Assembly: GCA_032358255.1 (NCBI GenBank)
Contig: JAULBX010027827.1
Location: 147,412 to 211,411 of the forward strand
Source: Heterotrichella gracilis
Taxonomy: Eukaryota; Sar; Xanthophyceae; Tribonematales; Xanthonemataceae
Length of the DNA: 64,000 nt
Direction: 5' to 3'
Position 1 is the first letter of the stretch; every line of letters begins with the position of its first letter. Shown piece after piece: positions 46,499 to 58,600 of the stretch. Both the position numbers and the translations under genes were made by a program. The notes under the pieces are model-generated. The model did no database searches and had not been told where the DNA came from. It was given only the letters and a program-made list of their open reading frames with translations.

Positions 46499-47127
46499 TT
46501 ATAGAGAGAATAAAGAACGGTTGAATGTGCAAATGCCAGCCTTGCCATTTATGCCATGCACCTGTTGCCTCAGGCAGTGACTGATAAAGCTCTGAGATCT
46601 CAAAGAGCTCAGAGCTTTATAAGATATGCACTGAAGCTGAGGTTCTGCTCGGGGTCACAGGACCCCAATGAACGAGTCAACACTACACTGCAGCATTGCT
46701 TTCCCAGGCCCTACTCTGGGCAACACCAGGCTGTCTATTTAGCATATGTTTTAGGGTACAGGGTACAGGAATTAGGGTTAGCTTGGTGGCACCATGGTGC
46801 AGCATGTCACAAGACTGGCATACTGACATGGTCAATGCAAAAAAAACGTGTTTGTAATGAGCAGTGCTGCCTGAATTGCAAGTGGCGACAGTGGCTATTA
46901 GTAGTGAGGTGTACCATGTCTATTCTACCTGCGTAACTTGTGTTATCCTGCCTGAGAAACAGTAGCACAGGTGGCATGTACACGTGTGCCTTTGCACCAA
47001 AAAACTCAATTTCCGTCCACTTGCAATCAATGACAATCACCGTGACAGCCTGCAGACCTCGTAGCTAGGGCTCATAGGACGGCATCTAAAACAAGCGCAT
47101 TCAGCAGTGCACTCAGAAGTTCTCACG
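44744..47127. other. 2.4-kb intergenic region with an (AT)n microsatellite
   Basis: No gene was recognised. A perfect (AT)23 tract lies at 46451-46496. A small inverted repeat with 13-base arms (ATAAAGCTCTGAG at 46584-46596, complement at 46608-46620, 11-base loop) lies just beyond it. Scattered ORFs lack any recognisable similarity. Confidence 0.6.
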
Positions 47128-47794
47128 ATGGCTGCCAGAGGTGTGGGAGGAATGCAACACTCTTACATGGTAAAGCCACTGTGCCACAAGGCCAACAGGT
47201 GGTCTGCATGCAAGGGTGTGAGGGTTGCTCTAGTTGCTCCACATAAGGGTGTGGGAGCGCTCGGACCAAAGTTGGGTCGCCAGGTACGACTTGTAGACTT
47301 TGCACCTCTCGCATTTGCTGTATATAAGCACTGGGCAGAGACTTGGTTTTGCTGCAGAGCCACCAGACCACCAAAACGGGGTGGAGAAGGGAAGGTGAGT
47401 ATCTTACCTCAGTCATGCCTCCTAACGGGCAATGTACTGTGGTAGCCCCTTTTCAAGTTCCCAACAAAGACTCTTGGGTGAGTGTGTTGATAGGATGGCG
47501 GGAAGGCAACTACTCGTGTTTGCATAGCACTGGAAACTTTTCTTTTGCCCAGCTGGCACAAGTTGACTATGATTCTGACCCTGCTGCCAGCTTCCACCCA
47601 GCTGGGCAAACTGACTGTGATCCCTACCTTAGGATACCCCCGAGGAAGAAGAGTCCTTTGCTGGGGAGGTTCCCGAGAAACAGGGTGGTAATCCATGGGC
47701 CCTGGTCTTGATTCTTGGGGAGTCTACGCTTTGGCTTGTTGCGGCGTACCTTCTTTCGTGCCACTTCCCAGGGCTGGTGGAAAAGTACCTGTAG
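47128..47794 (+). CDS. Probable small plastid-targeted single-span membrane protein
   Basis: Proposed exons 47128-47283, 47358-47394, 47446-47477 and 47633-47794 give 128 residues in consistent phase, all with good GT-AG borders. The first ~50 residues are basic, with S/A/V/G and no acidic residues, like a plastid transit peptide. The C-terminal part is an acidic loop (DTPEEEESFAGEVPEKQG) followed by one membrane span (WALVLILGESTLWLVAAYLL) and the end CHFPGLVEKYL. I do not recognise the family. The third, 32-base exon is the weakest element; an in-frame alternative reading of 47540-47710 exists. The terminal exon and its membrane span are the most convincing part. Confidence 0.5.
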
Positions 47795-49428
47795 AAAACG
47801 TTTGAAAGTGCAGGTGGGAAATCTTGGGTTGTACACGCCCTTGCAACCTTTGTCGTTGTTGCTGCCTGCATACTCCCAATCTCAAGTCCCCACATTACCT
47901 CCCTTCCCCCTTTTATCTTTCCACATGCAGGCCATGCAGCTCTTAGACTGGCATTTGCCTTCAGATCTAGCACCCTGCCTGGCCGGAGGCGTGCCAGAGC
48001 TGACGCTGACGGCGTGCGACAGCTAAATCCAACTTTTCACTGTGGAGTGGCAGCTAACCCACAAGGATAGTAAAGAGACAGCCAGATGGAACAGTCGTTG
48101 ATACGTCTCTCACTGTGGTATTGCCAGCAACTAATGTGGGGTTGCTTAGCACGGAGGTGCCACTTTAGTGTGGAATATTGAAGTAGTTTATTGGCAGGGC
48201 TCTGTGCGCTACTTGATATACTTCAACTAACGCGCAGCGCCGCCATGTACGCACGTTCCATCAGCGCTGTCCACAGTGTCATAGCCTAGCCTGCACGCAG
48301 TATGGTAGTGCACGATAGGCTATGACACTGTGGAAAGCGCTGATCGAACGTTCGTACATGGAATGGCACGGAACAACGCCTGGGTAGTTTCTCCTTTTTT
48401 TTTGTGTGCCGCACCTCGAAAGGTCGCCCCTTGTATAGAAGCATTAATTGGAAGTTTGATGGCATGCACCAGAACTTTGGGTGCCCTTTAGGGTTTGTCT
48501 ATGTCCCATAGCCCGCTGTGTGCATTTAGCCTGTGCAATGTTGTCGAGTTTTTGCTGATAATCTTTGGAAAAATAGGTACCTGGCTTGTGCGACAGGGAT
48601 GCCCGTGTACACACCATAGCTTAGCGTGAGCAAGACGTCTCAAGTTTCCTGTCTGGTGCCAGTACATGGCATCCAAGTCTGTGAGCCAATTGTGGGTTAG
48701 CTTCAGTGTGAACACTTTGAGGCGCCTCAAAGTAATGCACAATATTTAGTATTGCTTAATACTTAGTCCACAAGTTGTTTGATGCTCCCGTGGCAAATTC
48801 ATGTAAGAAGACTAATAGAAATGCAAGCAAGGGTGTGCATGCCTGCCAAATTAATCCCTTTGCCAATGGCCCCAAGCGCAAAGCGCTTCCAGAAGCAGCC
48901 AGCAATGTTTTTGCAGCTTTTCAAATTGAATGCATCGTGCCATTGTGTTGCGGAAAGGGCTTTGCAAATATTGTCTTACATTGCACCACCCAGCACCACT
49001 AGACCCGGACAATTATTCCTGCAGAAACATTGCTTGGTAATTGATCACTCCAAATCTTGATACAATCTCAGTCAGCTCGACCTTATCCGATGTTCTCCTC
49101 TGCTGCTCATGCCATTACGCCGCAGACAGGACTGTACAGGATGTCCCGTCGACAAGCTTGATCAACGAGGGGCTATCCCCGCCTAAAACACAGATCTTGA
49201 TCAAAATTACAACTCACTGCGCACCACCTTGCTGTCACAAGGCATGCAATTTTGACCTTACAATTGTCCAAAAAAATCCCCCGGTGCCTCACCGTCCCCA
49301 CACACTGTCAAACATGACCATTGCCAGCGCGCCCTCAAGCATCGGTACCAATATTGTGTGCACAGTATGATTGCCACCTATCCAAAGTTTACACTAGATT
49401 GAAAGATAAAATTCTTTAACATTTTGCT
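47795..49428. other. Convergent intergenic region with a long hairpin
   Basis: 1.6 kb containing both 3' UTRs and the inverted repeat annotated separately at 48245-48359. The rest has no recognised feature. Confidence 0.4.
48245..48359. repeat. Near-perfect 43-base inverted repeat (hairpin)
   Basis: Arm 1 is 48245-48287 and arm 2 is 48317-48359. The arms are complementary at 40 of 43 positions, starting ATGTACG and ending ATAGCCT in arm-1 orientation. The 29-base loop is itself partly complementary (CTGCAC with GTGCAC nearby). It lies in intergenic DNA. Transcribed in either direction, it would fold into a stem long enough to be processed as a microRNA or small-RNA precursor. It could equally be a tiny MITE-like element. 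Confidence 0.9.
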
Positions 49429-52400
49429 CTAGTCGGCACCATCAGATTCTGCTGCAGCCTGGCCCTGGCTAGGCAGTGCAGTCAATGATGGGTTGTCATC
49501 CGCATCATCCGGCTCATCATCCGCCCAATCATCAGCGATATGGGTAGAATCAGTTTGAATCAGGTTCGATTGCGCTGGCTTGATCACGCTTGACAGCTGA
49601 TCCAGCTTGGCCTCCAAATCACCATCCACACTGAAATCCGGCTCTTGGCTGATGCTGGTAGCTCCCACTGAGTTGAGTGCGCTCTCGGAGTCGCCACCAC
49701 TGCTGGGTGTGTCATTCCTCCCTTGGGGCACACCCTCTGCCTCGGAGTCACCACCAACACTGCTGCCACCGGGGCCCGCCGCCTCCACTATGGGTTCACC
49801 CTCGCTGTCTTGTCCTGCTGCAATGGAGGTTGTTTCCGCAGTTGCGCTGTCGTCCCTGGGTGTTGGTAATGTAATGCCAGCATCACGCGGCTGTTGGCCT
49901 GTTGAAGCAAACAGTGTTTGGAGGACCTCCTGCCTGGTCTGAATATTAGCTGCCCCACCCCCACCTGCCTCTCCACCCACCTCACCACCCACATCGCCAC
50001 CTGCACCCACTGCCCCGCCCGCAGCTGAATCATCCGCAACCACTCCATCACCTGTAGCCATTGTACCATCGCTGGTGCCAGCCTCATCTTCAGATGCGCC
50101 TGTTGCTGCTTTGCCACCATCATTAGCGCTGCCAAATGCCCCTGGTTGAGCCCCTTGGCTGCGCAAAGTGGGGAACCGCCAACCCCCACCAGACGCCAGT
50201 GTCGGGAAGCTACTAGGCGCTCTGATCACCCCCAAACCGCCTGATACACCACCCACCTCAGCAGCTGCCTCTGTGGGATTTGAAGATTGGAGGGGCTGGG
50301 TCTCTACTTGGTTAGCACTTTCATCATCATCCCCACTGTCATCTGACTTGTTGGCTCCCGTCATCCCCTTTTCCTTCTTCTTCCCCCCTGTCTTAGACTT
50401 CTTCCTTTTTGGCTGCACCACTGGGCCAATCACAGCCTCCAGAACCTTGTCCAGATCTTCAGCATAACCAGCTGACTCGCTTTTCTTGAGGAGGATATCC
50501 TGCGCTGTGTCCACCAAGCGCTGGGATCCCTCCAGGTCTGCCAGGGCTGCAAGGACTTTCTCCTCCAGATCTGAAAAATCGGTTTTAACCCCCAGCACCG
50601 TCTTGTTCACCTGCACCCAAAACAGAGCCTCAAAATCAAGATTTCAAATTGAAGTATTTCATCTTTCAACCCGGAAATTTAAATACAATTTAACAGGATC
50701 AGTGTTTACCCCATGGGTCTTCATTACGAATTTGTAAGATAAAATAAGGTTAATGCCAAACAAAGGTACTGTCAAATTATACACGTTGTTCTGCAGCGCT
50801 GCGCAGCGTGAGGAGAATGGAGGACTCATCACAATACATACCAAAACCAAATGGCTGTGAAATGGCCCATTATATTAGCCCCATACATCAAATTACGCAA
50901 GGGATCATACCCTACCTGGAACACCGGCGGGTAGGTCTCAAAGAACTGTGCCCTAGGCTTGACCACCAAGCACCCGCTCATCATTGCCTCAAAGTCCTTG
51001 TGGCTCCACTCGCCCATGCCAAAGGGGGAAACAAATACCTGCAGGGGAGGGGAGGGGGGGGTCGGGCACATGGGCGGGTATGGTGAGAGGAGGGACATGA
51101 CTTGTGCGCCAGGGGACGGAGGCGGTGGGTGTAGGATGGGGAAAAGCAGCCAAATGCAGGCAAAACAAAAGCAGTGGGTGTTATCTGACCTGCGGTTTCA
51201 CCTACACAAAAATAAATTTCGCATGACCTAGGCCCAAGACCCTACGCAAACGCTAGCGGCCCGACATACTCCCAATCAAATAACCCTCTCCCCTCCCCGC
51301 CCCTCACCCCACACACCCACACCCCACCCACCTTGACCTGCTGCAGCGCCGCCATGTACTTGGAGATGCCGTTGTAGAATGCAGCTGGCTCAATGTTGAG
51401 GTACGGGTGCTTGGCCTTGAGATCCAGCATCCCCCTCTGCATCTGGGAGCGGTGCAGCTGGTAGAGCGACATGTTGCCACCCTCGCCAAAGCCTGCGTTG
51501 CCTCCGGGAGCCAGCAGCTGTGGGGTGTGGGATGGGGGGTGGAGGGGTGGGAGGTGGGAAGTACAACGTTGATGGGCGTGGGGGTGGGCTTTTATGCGTG
51601 AGTGGATATGTGTCATACATAATAACAGGGCAGCACATGCTGGCTGTGCAGCCAGGTTAGTAACCCGCCATGGCTTCTCTATTAATGTTTACAACCTTTA
51701 TCTTATTTTGTTTGTATTGCTGCTTAGCGCCGCTTGGTGCTTGTTTAATGGACTAAAGTAATTTTTCTACGTGCCAGTCAACACTATCGCAATGCAGCTT
51801 ATACCATTCCTTCATCTTGCACAAGTCCTGCTGTGACATTTTGCCTTGGTTATCCTTAAATTGCCCCCTTTTCTCCTTGTACATGATATCACATGGTCCA
51901 TAATAAACATCATGCATCTTGATATGCAATCAACGTACCTTGCCAAAGAAAGCCACATCCACGGACCGGTTGGCCAGCGGCGGGGGGTTGAAGGAGGATT
52001 TGTTAGGGTGGAAGAAGGCGGCGTAGGGTATTGCAGCCAGCTTGCCACCGCAGTCCAGGGGGGCGCAATACCTGAAGATGTGTGAGGCCAAGGGGAAAAC
52101 CTTGCGCAGGGCGGTGGGGCTCAAGGGGGGATTGCGGTACCTGTAGGCGGAAACCCTTGGTTGGGGTTTGCATGCATCGGCCGTGGTTTGGCGGAATTTC
52201 CGGTTGCATGCAGCTGGTGTGGTTTGTTGGCGGCACCCTTCGTTGGGGTATTGCTTGCATGCGCTAGTGTGGCCTGTTGGGATTGACGCATGTGCATAAT
52301 GGACAATGCCTGGTGTTTATTTAAATGTTATTTTTGCAGCGACGCACATGACACCAACCACCCCCGAATCCCTACACTTACACAATTGGATACGCCTCCC

Positions 52401-54157
52401 TTGACGCGTTGGGTACAAATGCCCACTGGCTGGCTCCCCACGCCATGGGCCCATTTTGCAGCTCAGAGGGGACCAGAGTATGGGGCTTAAATAGGGCGAG
52501 GACCTGGGGTGACTCCAAGATGTCTGTGTGACCCTGTGGGGGGACAAATTGGGATGGATAGTGAGGAAAACTTCCTAGGGGTATGGAGATGCATTCATGG
52601 GTGTGAAATTCTACTAGGGTTGTGGTAAAATCCTTGTGAGGTTGAAGACCCTAATGGGTTTGTGGTTGTCTGACTAAAGGGCGTATTGACAGCGGCATGT
52701 CGACTGGACAGAAAAGACACGGGTGCGACACAAACCCTAGAAGGGTTTGGAGCAGCCAGGCAACACGCTGCTGGAGGCAGAACGTGATGCACGGACCACG
52801 GATTTCCACTGTGCAAGGGTAAGTAGGTGACCACCTCAGGCCACAAGGGTTTCACATTGACCACAAGTGGTCTGCGACAGTTGAGCGGTCACGTAGGGTT
52901 TGGGATTTAGGATTTAGGGTTTAGCCTCACCTCAGGCCACAGCCACAGCGCAGAAGGGTCCTGCTGGCAACCTGGCTAGGGTCTGGGTTTAGGGTTTAGG
53001 AATTAGGGTTTACCCTCACCTCAGGCCATACCCAAGGCCCCGAAGGGTCATTGCTGCGAACCTGTTTAGGGTTTAGGGTTCAAAGTTTACACTCACCTCT
53101 GGCCACAGCCACAGCGCAGAGGGGTCCCGGCTGTCCAGCAGGATCCAGTGCTTCCTCTGCCCCACGGGGTGCGTCACATCCCCCAGGGACCGCTTCCAAT
53201 CCCCAACCACCACGTCAGCCCACTGCAGGGCCTGCATGGTCTTGGCCCACCTCAGCTGGTGCTTGGCGTGGCGCACGTTTTTCCATCCCAGGGATTGCAG
53301 CGCGGGGATTGCTCGCACGATGGCCATGATGAACCTGCAGGGTGGGGGAGCCCTGTGCTAGGGTTTTCTGGCGCATGTCCTGTGTGGGGGTTGTGGTGCA
53401 TGCGAGGGAGGATTTGCAGCAGCGGTGGCGAATGCAGGTGCTTATTCCAGAGAGCAACTACCGCACAATGCTGCGTTGTGCTGGACAGGTTTGGCATGCG
53501 CCCACCAAGCACCACAGTGTCCTATCACGCCATGGTGGTACCACCTAAAGCTGCCCCAGAATAACCAAAGTTAGGGTTTAGGGTTGAGATTTAAGGTTTA
53601 GAGAAAGGTTCATGCGCCAATCGCGATCGCATGTATCCCTTGCACTCCCTGAGGGTTTAGGGTTTTGGAAAGGGTTCCTTTGCCACTCACGATTTCTTGT
53701 ATCCCTTGGTGATGCTCACCCCCATGCACTCCCCGTCCTTCATCCCCTGGTGGTAGCACTTGTGGTCCCCCAGCGCATCGCAGCTGTTGGCCAGGTGAAT
53801 CATACATGCCTCGCGCAATTCATGACTCTCAGGTGAAGCTCGGGTGCATTCGGGGGGGTAGAGCACAAGGATCTTCACATCCTTGATGGAGCGCTTGGTG
53901 AGGTTTTTGGGGGTGGAGGTGAGGAGGAGCGGGTGGGTGGTGGGGGCGGTGGCTGGGGATGTGACGGAGTTGGCCTGGGATTTGAAGATCGCCAGGTAGG
54001 AGGAGGTGGTGTGGGTGGTGGTGGTGGGTGGTGCTGCATCATCGGGCTCTAATGCGCTGTCCAGGGGGGCGCCACCAGTGGTGGGAGAGGCATGGCCAGG
54101 GGATATAATGAGGATGAGGAGGAGGGAGGGGAGGAAATTCACGGCCATTGCTGCCAT
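49429..54157 (-). CDS. Secretory-pathway glycosyltransferase-like protein with acidic low-complexity tail
   Basis: Recognised exons: 54157-53691, 53334-53097, 52140-51939, 51517-51332, 51038-50916, 50610-49429. A hydrophobic start (VNFLPSLLLILIISPG) suggests a signal peptide or anchor. Further blocks are DVKILVLYPPE, ADVVVGDWKRSL, HWILLDSRDPSALWLWPE, DVAFFGK and VFVSPFGMGEWSHKDFEAMMSGCLVVKPRA. The last resembles the nucleotide-sugar binding end of glycosyltransferase family 1-like domains ('G..s.R..EalasGalvv'). Exon 2 ends in phase 0 but exon 3 needs phase 2 on entry, so at least one exon in 52141-53096 is missing from this model. The last exon adds ~330 residues rich in S, G, D, E and A, with a PKRKKSKTGGKKKEK basic patch. 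The donor substrate and product are unknown. Confidence 0.7.
52832..53060 (-). repeat. Exon-2 3'-edge echoes in the glycosyltransferase-like gene
   Basis: The real exon end (53135-53091, plus-strand CACTCACCTCTGGCCACAGCCACAGCGCAGAGGGGTC) is repeated at 52926-52965 and 53014-53050, with a shorter trace at 52832-52850. The copies keep CTCACCTCAGGCCA and GAAGGGTC, separated by TTTAGGGTTTAGG runs. This makes three to four head-to-tail units and hides the true next exon. Confidence 0.85.
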
Positions 54158-55643
54158 TATTGCTGCCTTGCTGCCTGATCAGTATCCTGACTCCAGGGCC
54201 TGTCACACCCTGCGTAACCTCCAAGGCTTGATGGCTGAGCTGGCGCGCAGTAACTGTACTGAATTATATCCCAGGAGCAGGTGAAGTGACGAGACTCCTG
54301 GGGCAACCCGGGTAGTAGCCTGCAGTCACTTTACAACCATCGGAGGACCTCTGCCCAGCAGCATTTGGACACTGTGACAGCTGCAGGGTAAAACTGGTGT
54401 GTATACAAGGTTGAACCCAAACTGCACCCCTGCTGTATTGTGGCTAGCCTAGGGGTGCTTTGGGAAACACTGGTAAGCTTGTTGGAACGGTGTATTACAT
54501 TAGCTACGTAGCCTAACAAGTTGTGAAAGGAGCGACCTCGTAGGTTGAAAAACGGTGCGCACCCAGCTCCACATGGCGTGGATTCTGGCAGCTAGTTTCA
54601 GTAGGCATTACGACGACAGGTCTGCATATTGTAACAGGCGACGGTCCAAAACACAGCCACGAACGGTCGAAACAGCCGCTATACTACACGGAAAGGCTGG
54701 ATTGGCGCACATGCAAATGCTGCTCGGCGTTGCACAGGTGGTCTTGCACAGCGGACTTGCACAGCAATGCTGCGCGAGGCTTTTTCACTGAATATGATAT
54801 TGCATGCGGTCGTGCAGCCGAGTCGCAAAAGTCTAGCCTAATTCTCCAAGAAGGCGTGTAGGCATATGTTACATTTGTGAGCTAGAACCTGGACGTACTG
54901 CGAACATGTGGGTGCGAGTAGCCGGTACAAGGTGTGCTCAGCAGCCGATCGACGCGAGGGATCGATCGGATTTACATGTGTGCGGCCAGAAAACCCTACG
55001 ATAGGGGCTAGAGCAAATTTGCAAGGGCCTTGTGCCTGGTACCATATGCAGTTTGCCAGCAAACTCCAACACTCGGCATGATGAATCGCTCAATAAAAAC
55101 CTATCTAGTGCACTCAGCAGATCAAGGGTGTTGGCTGCGATCTAACAGCTTGCAGTAGTACTTTCACCCCTCACCATCGATGATGAGGAGTTCTGCAATG
55201 CGATGTCATCTTCCCTGTTATTCTCCCAAAAGAGTTGGCCAAAGGCTACATACTGTACAATTTTGCCAACTAGTAGCCTGTATGTAACAGCCATGCATGC
55301 ACTCTGCCATCTAAGATCCCATCCTATCTAGAATCAATCATCTTTCAGCTGAAAGGAAACTCGTGGCAAATGGATATATACAATTATTGTATTATACATG
55401 AATGCACACCGTCGCTGCATGTAAAAAGAAACTGCTCACCATTCGCAATTGCACTGCATAGTATACATGCCATGTATATTCCATCACACCATGAACCAAC
55501 CCTGTTTGACAGCTCCAGGAAACAGCACCACAGCTACAGGAAACAGCACAATGCAATCATTTCAGCAGTACTACGCCTGAATGATCCAATCGACAGCCGT
55601 CTGTTGCTTCCCCCCATCTCCCCTTCTGATCACCCTCGTCATG
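54158..55643. promoter_or_regulatory. Upstream region of the glycosyltransferase gene and 3' flank of the methyltransferase gene
   Basis: About 1.5 kb. The side near 54158 holds the promoter of the glycosyltransferase-like gene. The rest is the 3' flank of the carnosine methyltransferase gene. No repeat, RNA or additional gene was recognised. Confidence 0.35.
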
Positions 55644-58600
55644 TCACTCCCCCCCTTTGCCCTTGACCATCGTCCAGAAAGCACATGTGTATGTAGACTG
55701 GAGCATGGACCTGTGAGGGGATTGGGTAAATGAGAGCAAATCACCAAAACATCAGATGAGACTGTAAGTCATGAATCAGCCTCGCTGCGCAAGATGACTC
55801 ACACGCACGAGGGGTGACATATGTGGTATATGAGAGTAAACCACAGGAAACCAGATGAGGATGCGTCAGCCTCGTTGCGCAAGATCGTGCACAGGCAAAC
55901 CCCCACCTGTCGTTGTGCAGGAAAGGCGCGGGCACCATCTCCCTCATCAGGGTCTTGAACCCTATCTCAGCAGCCACCCGCTCCACCTCTTGAAGGCTGA
56001 TCTCGATACTCACCTGGGGACCACAATCAGATTACCAGGTGGTTGGGAAGCGCACATACAGTCACATTGAAAGGCATTCTCAACCATTGTCAGCTTATTG
56101 CTTTGCGCGCGTTGGAACGATACATGCCAAATCCAGGTAATGCACATGAACTTAACTATTGTGCACATTAAATAGGACCAACCTGAGCCACTGGCTGCAC
56201 AATACCGCATGATCTTTATTGTATTGCGCACTATCACAGTAATTGCTATAAGAGCCATTTTTGGTGCATTTGTTGTCAGCCATCCAACATATAATACCCC
56301 AACTGTTTGTCATTTAGGCGCATGCGATTCACTCCATGGCATTTGTTGCCCACTCACCTGATGCTCAGGTAGATACAGGTGGCTGTCAGCCCAGTGGTAT
56401 AGCAAAGGGCCCAAATTGATCCACATGCCGCCCTCCTGCAAAGTGTGGAATGTGAGGTAAATGCACGTGCCAGGGCTGCTGGCAGCAATAAATACCCTGT
56501 AGACAGGCTGGTTGATTTATCTTGCCTAGCTGGGTGCAGACCCAGTGCTGGTACTTCGTGATTAACCACTCTGGGCCGAGGGCCATGGTCCCGACACCCG
56601 ACAAAACTCCAAGTTTCAAAAGCGCTGCATTAAAGAAATATCAACAAGATTGTATCCATGCATTTCATGATTATTTTTTTCATGATGTGGTTTCAACTCG
56701 AGCTGAATTTGGGACAATTTGCACCGGATTCGCTGCTAACTACCACAGGTTTGTTTGTTTGCAATATTTTCTAGGAATGCGAAAACTTGCTCCAAATGTC
56801 TTACCTTGAGCACCCCCCATATAATCTCCATGTAATCCACGATGTTGTGCGCAGTATCTACGAAGAAGCAGGTGGCTACCGCATCAAAGCAGCCCTGATA
56901 TTCCTCCCGCCGGTACACCTCCACAAAATCCCCAGCGCACATCGACAGCATCCCCGGGCTGCTGTCCAGGGCCGCAAAGGGATCCACGTCGGGGATGGTC
57001 ACCTGGGAAATAATCGAATTGGGTGAAGCCATCGTAGTATAAACAGTGCTAGCACCAAACTGCTTGGCGCCGCGTGTGCAAGGCTGACTGCTAATCTGGC
57101 TGTATCGTTGGAATGCATGTAGCTACCTGAGTAATCTGTGGTAGGACTTTGCAACGCATCAACAGCAGTTGGTCAGCATGTATTGCTGGGATGCATGTAG
57201 TTATTTGACTAATCCATGGTAGGGTTTTGCAACGCATCAACAGCATTTGGTCGGCATTGTGTAGGGTTTTGTGGCAGGGTTTTGCAACGCACCGATCGCA
57301 ACTGGTCGGCATCCGTGAGCTGGTTGCAGTTGCTGTGCCACCACGGGTGTATGGTCCACTGGTCGACCTGCAGGGTGTTGTTGAGAATGAAGGAGGCGGT
57401 GAGGAGCATGTAGTAGGAGAACTCGTTGCCCTGCGTGTCAAAACCCTGCAGGAGGGTAATGAATTTGGGTGAGAACCCTAGGCTAGGGCGTAATTAGCAA
57501 GCAGGTGGTAGGAGAACTCGTTGCTTTGCGTGTCAAAACCCTGCAGGAGGGCAAACGAGGGATACAAACCCTAGGCTGGAGTGTATTTGGCAAGCAGGTC
57601 AGTGAAAAACCTTGGTCTTTGATTGGGGCGCCCACACCCTGCCAAAAGGGACATGAGCGGGGCAGCGAACCCTAAAGGGTAAGAACAGAGCCAGCCAGCA
57701 TAAGACCTGCATGGTAATATATCATTTGATGGCATGCAGGTAAGTGGCAAAAAATCCCAACTCAGGCTGTAGTTTAGAAGTCACAGGAGAAGCAACCACG
57801 AATACCACGAATGGTCTCGATTGCACAGGCCTCCGCAACGAAAAACCTAACGCAGCCATGCCAGGCGCAACAATATGCGTGCATGCATGCATGCTTGTGA
57901 GCCAGCCGCAAACCCTACCCCAGAAACCCTCAACAAAAAGCCTAGCACAGCCCATGCCGGGGAGCGGCAGCCATGCAGGCGGTGTGCAAACCCTACCCCA
58001 AACCCCGACCATAACCACAATCCAAGCCAAATGCATGCACATCTCACAAGGGGACGAGGGCCAAGAACACCAACGAAATCACGATCACTTACCAGTTGCG
58101 CAATGTCCAGGCACAGCCTCCCCAGGCCAGCCCCCGGGACCAGCACGCGGGGAGGGGGGGCACCCCCTTGGCGGGCCTCTGGCGGGAACCTCCTGGCCAC
58201 CTCCCCGCATATCCTGCCGTATGATTGCTCCCTCTCACTGGCCCCTGCTGCAGACCAGTCCCTAGCTAGGTTCTTGAGGACGTACCTGGGAGGGGAGGCG
58301 GGTCAGTGAGGGTGGGTTTGAGCCAAACTTTGGGGTTTAGGGTCTGGCGGTTAGGATTGGGGTTTGGCATTTAGAATTTGGAATGGGGAGATGAAGTTTT
58401 GTGGACGTGTCAAGGCATTGTTTGAGGGTTTGGGTGCCAGGACTTAGGGTAGCGAGGTGGGGCAAGGACAAGAGAGGGTTTGGTCATGATTAGGGTGCGC
58501 TGGCAATGATGTGAGGGGGGTGAGACTTTGAGAATATGACTAGGATCTGACTGTTAGGGTTTGCGAGTCGGGAGGTGGGGTCCAGGAGGAATTACTTGTC

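Noticed and set aside
46556-46936. 126-codon open frame on the plus strand
   Set aside because: No recognisable similarity or splice context; it lies in an intergenic region with microsatellite and hairpin sequence.
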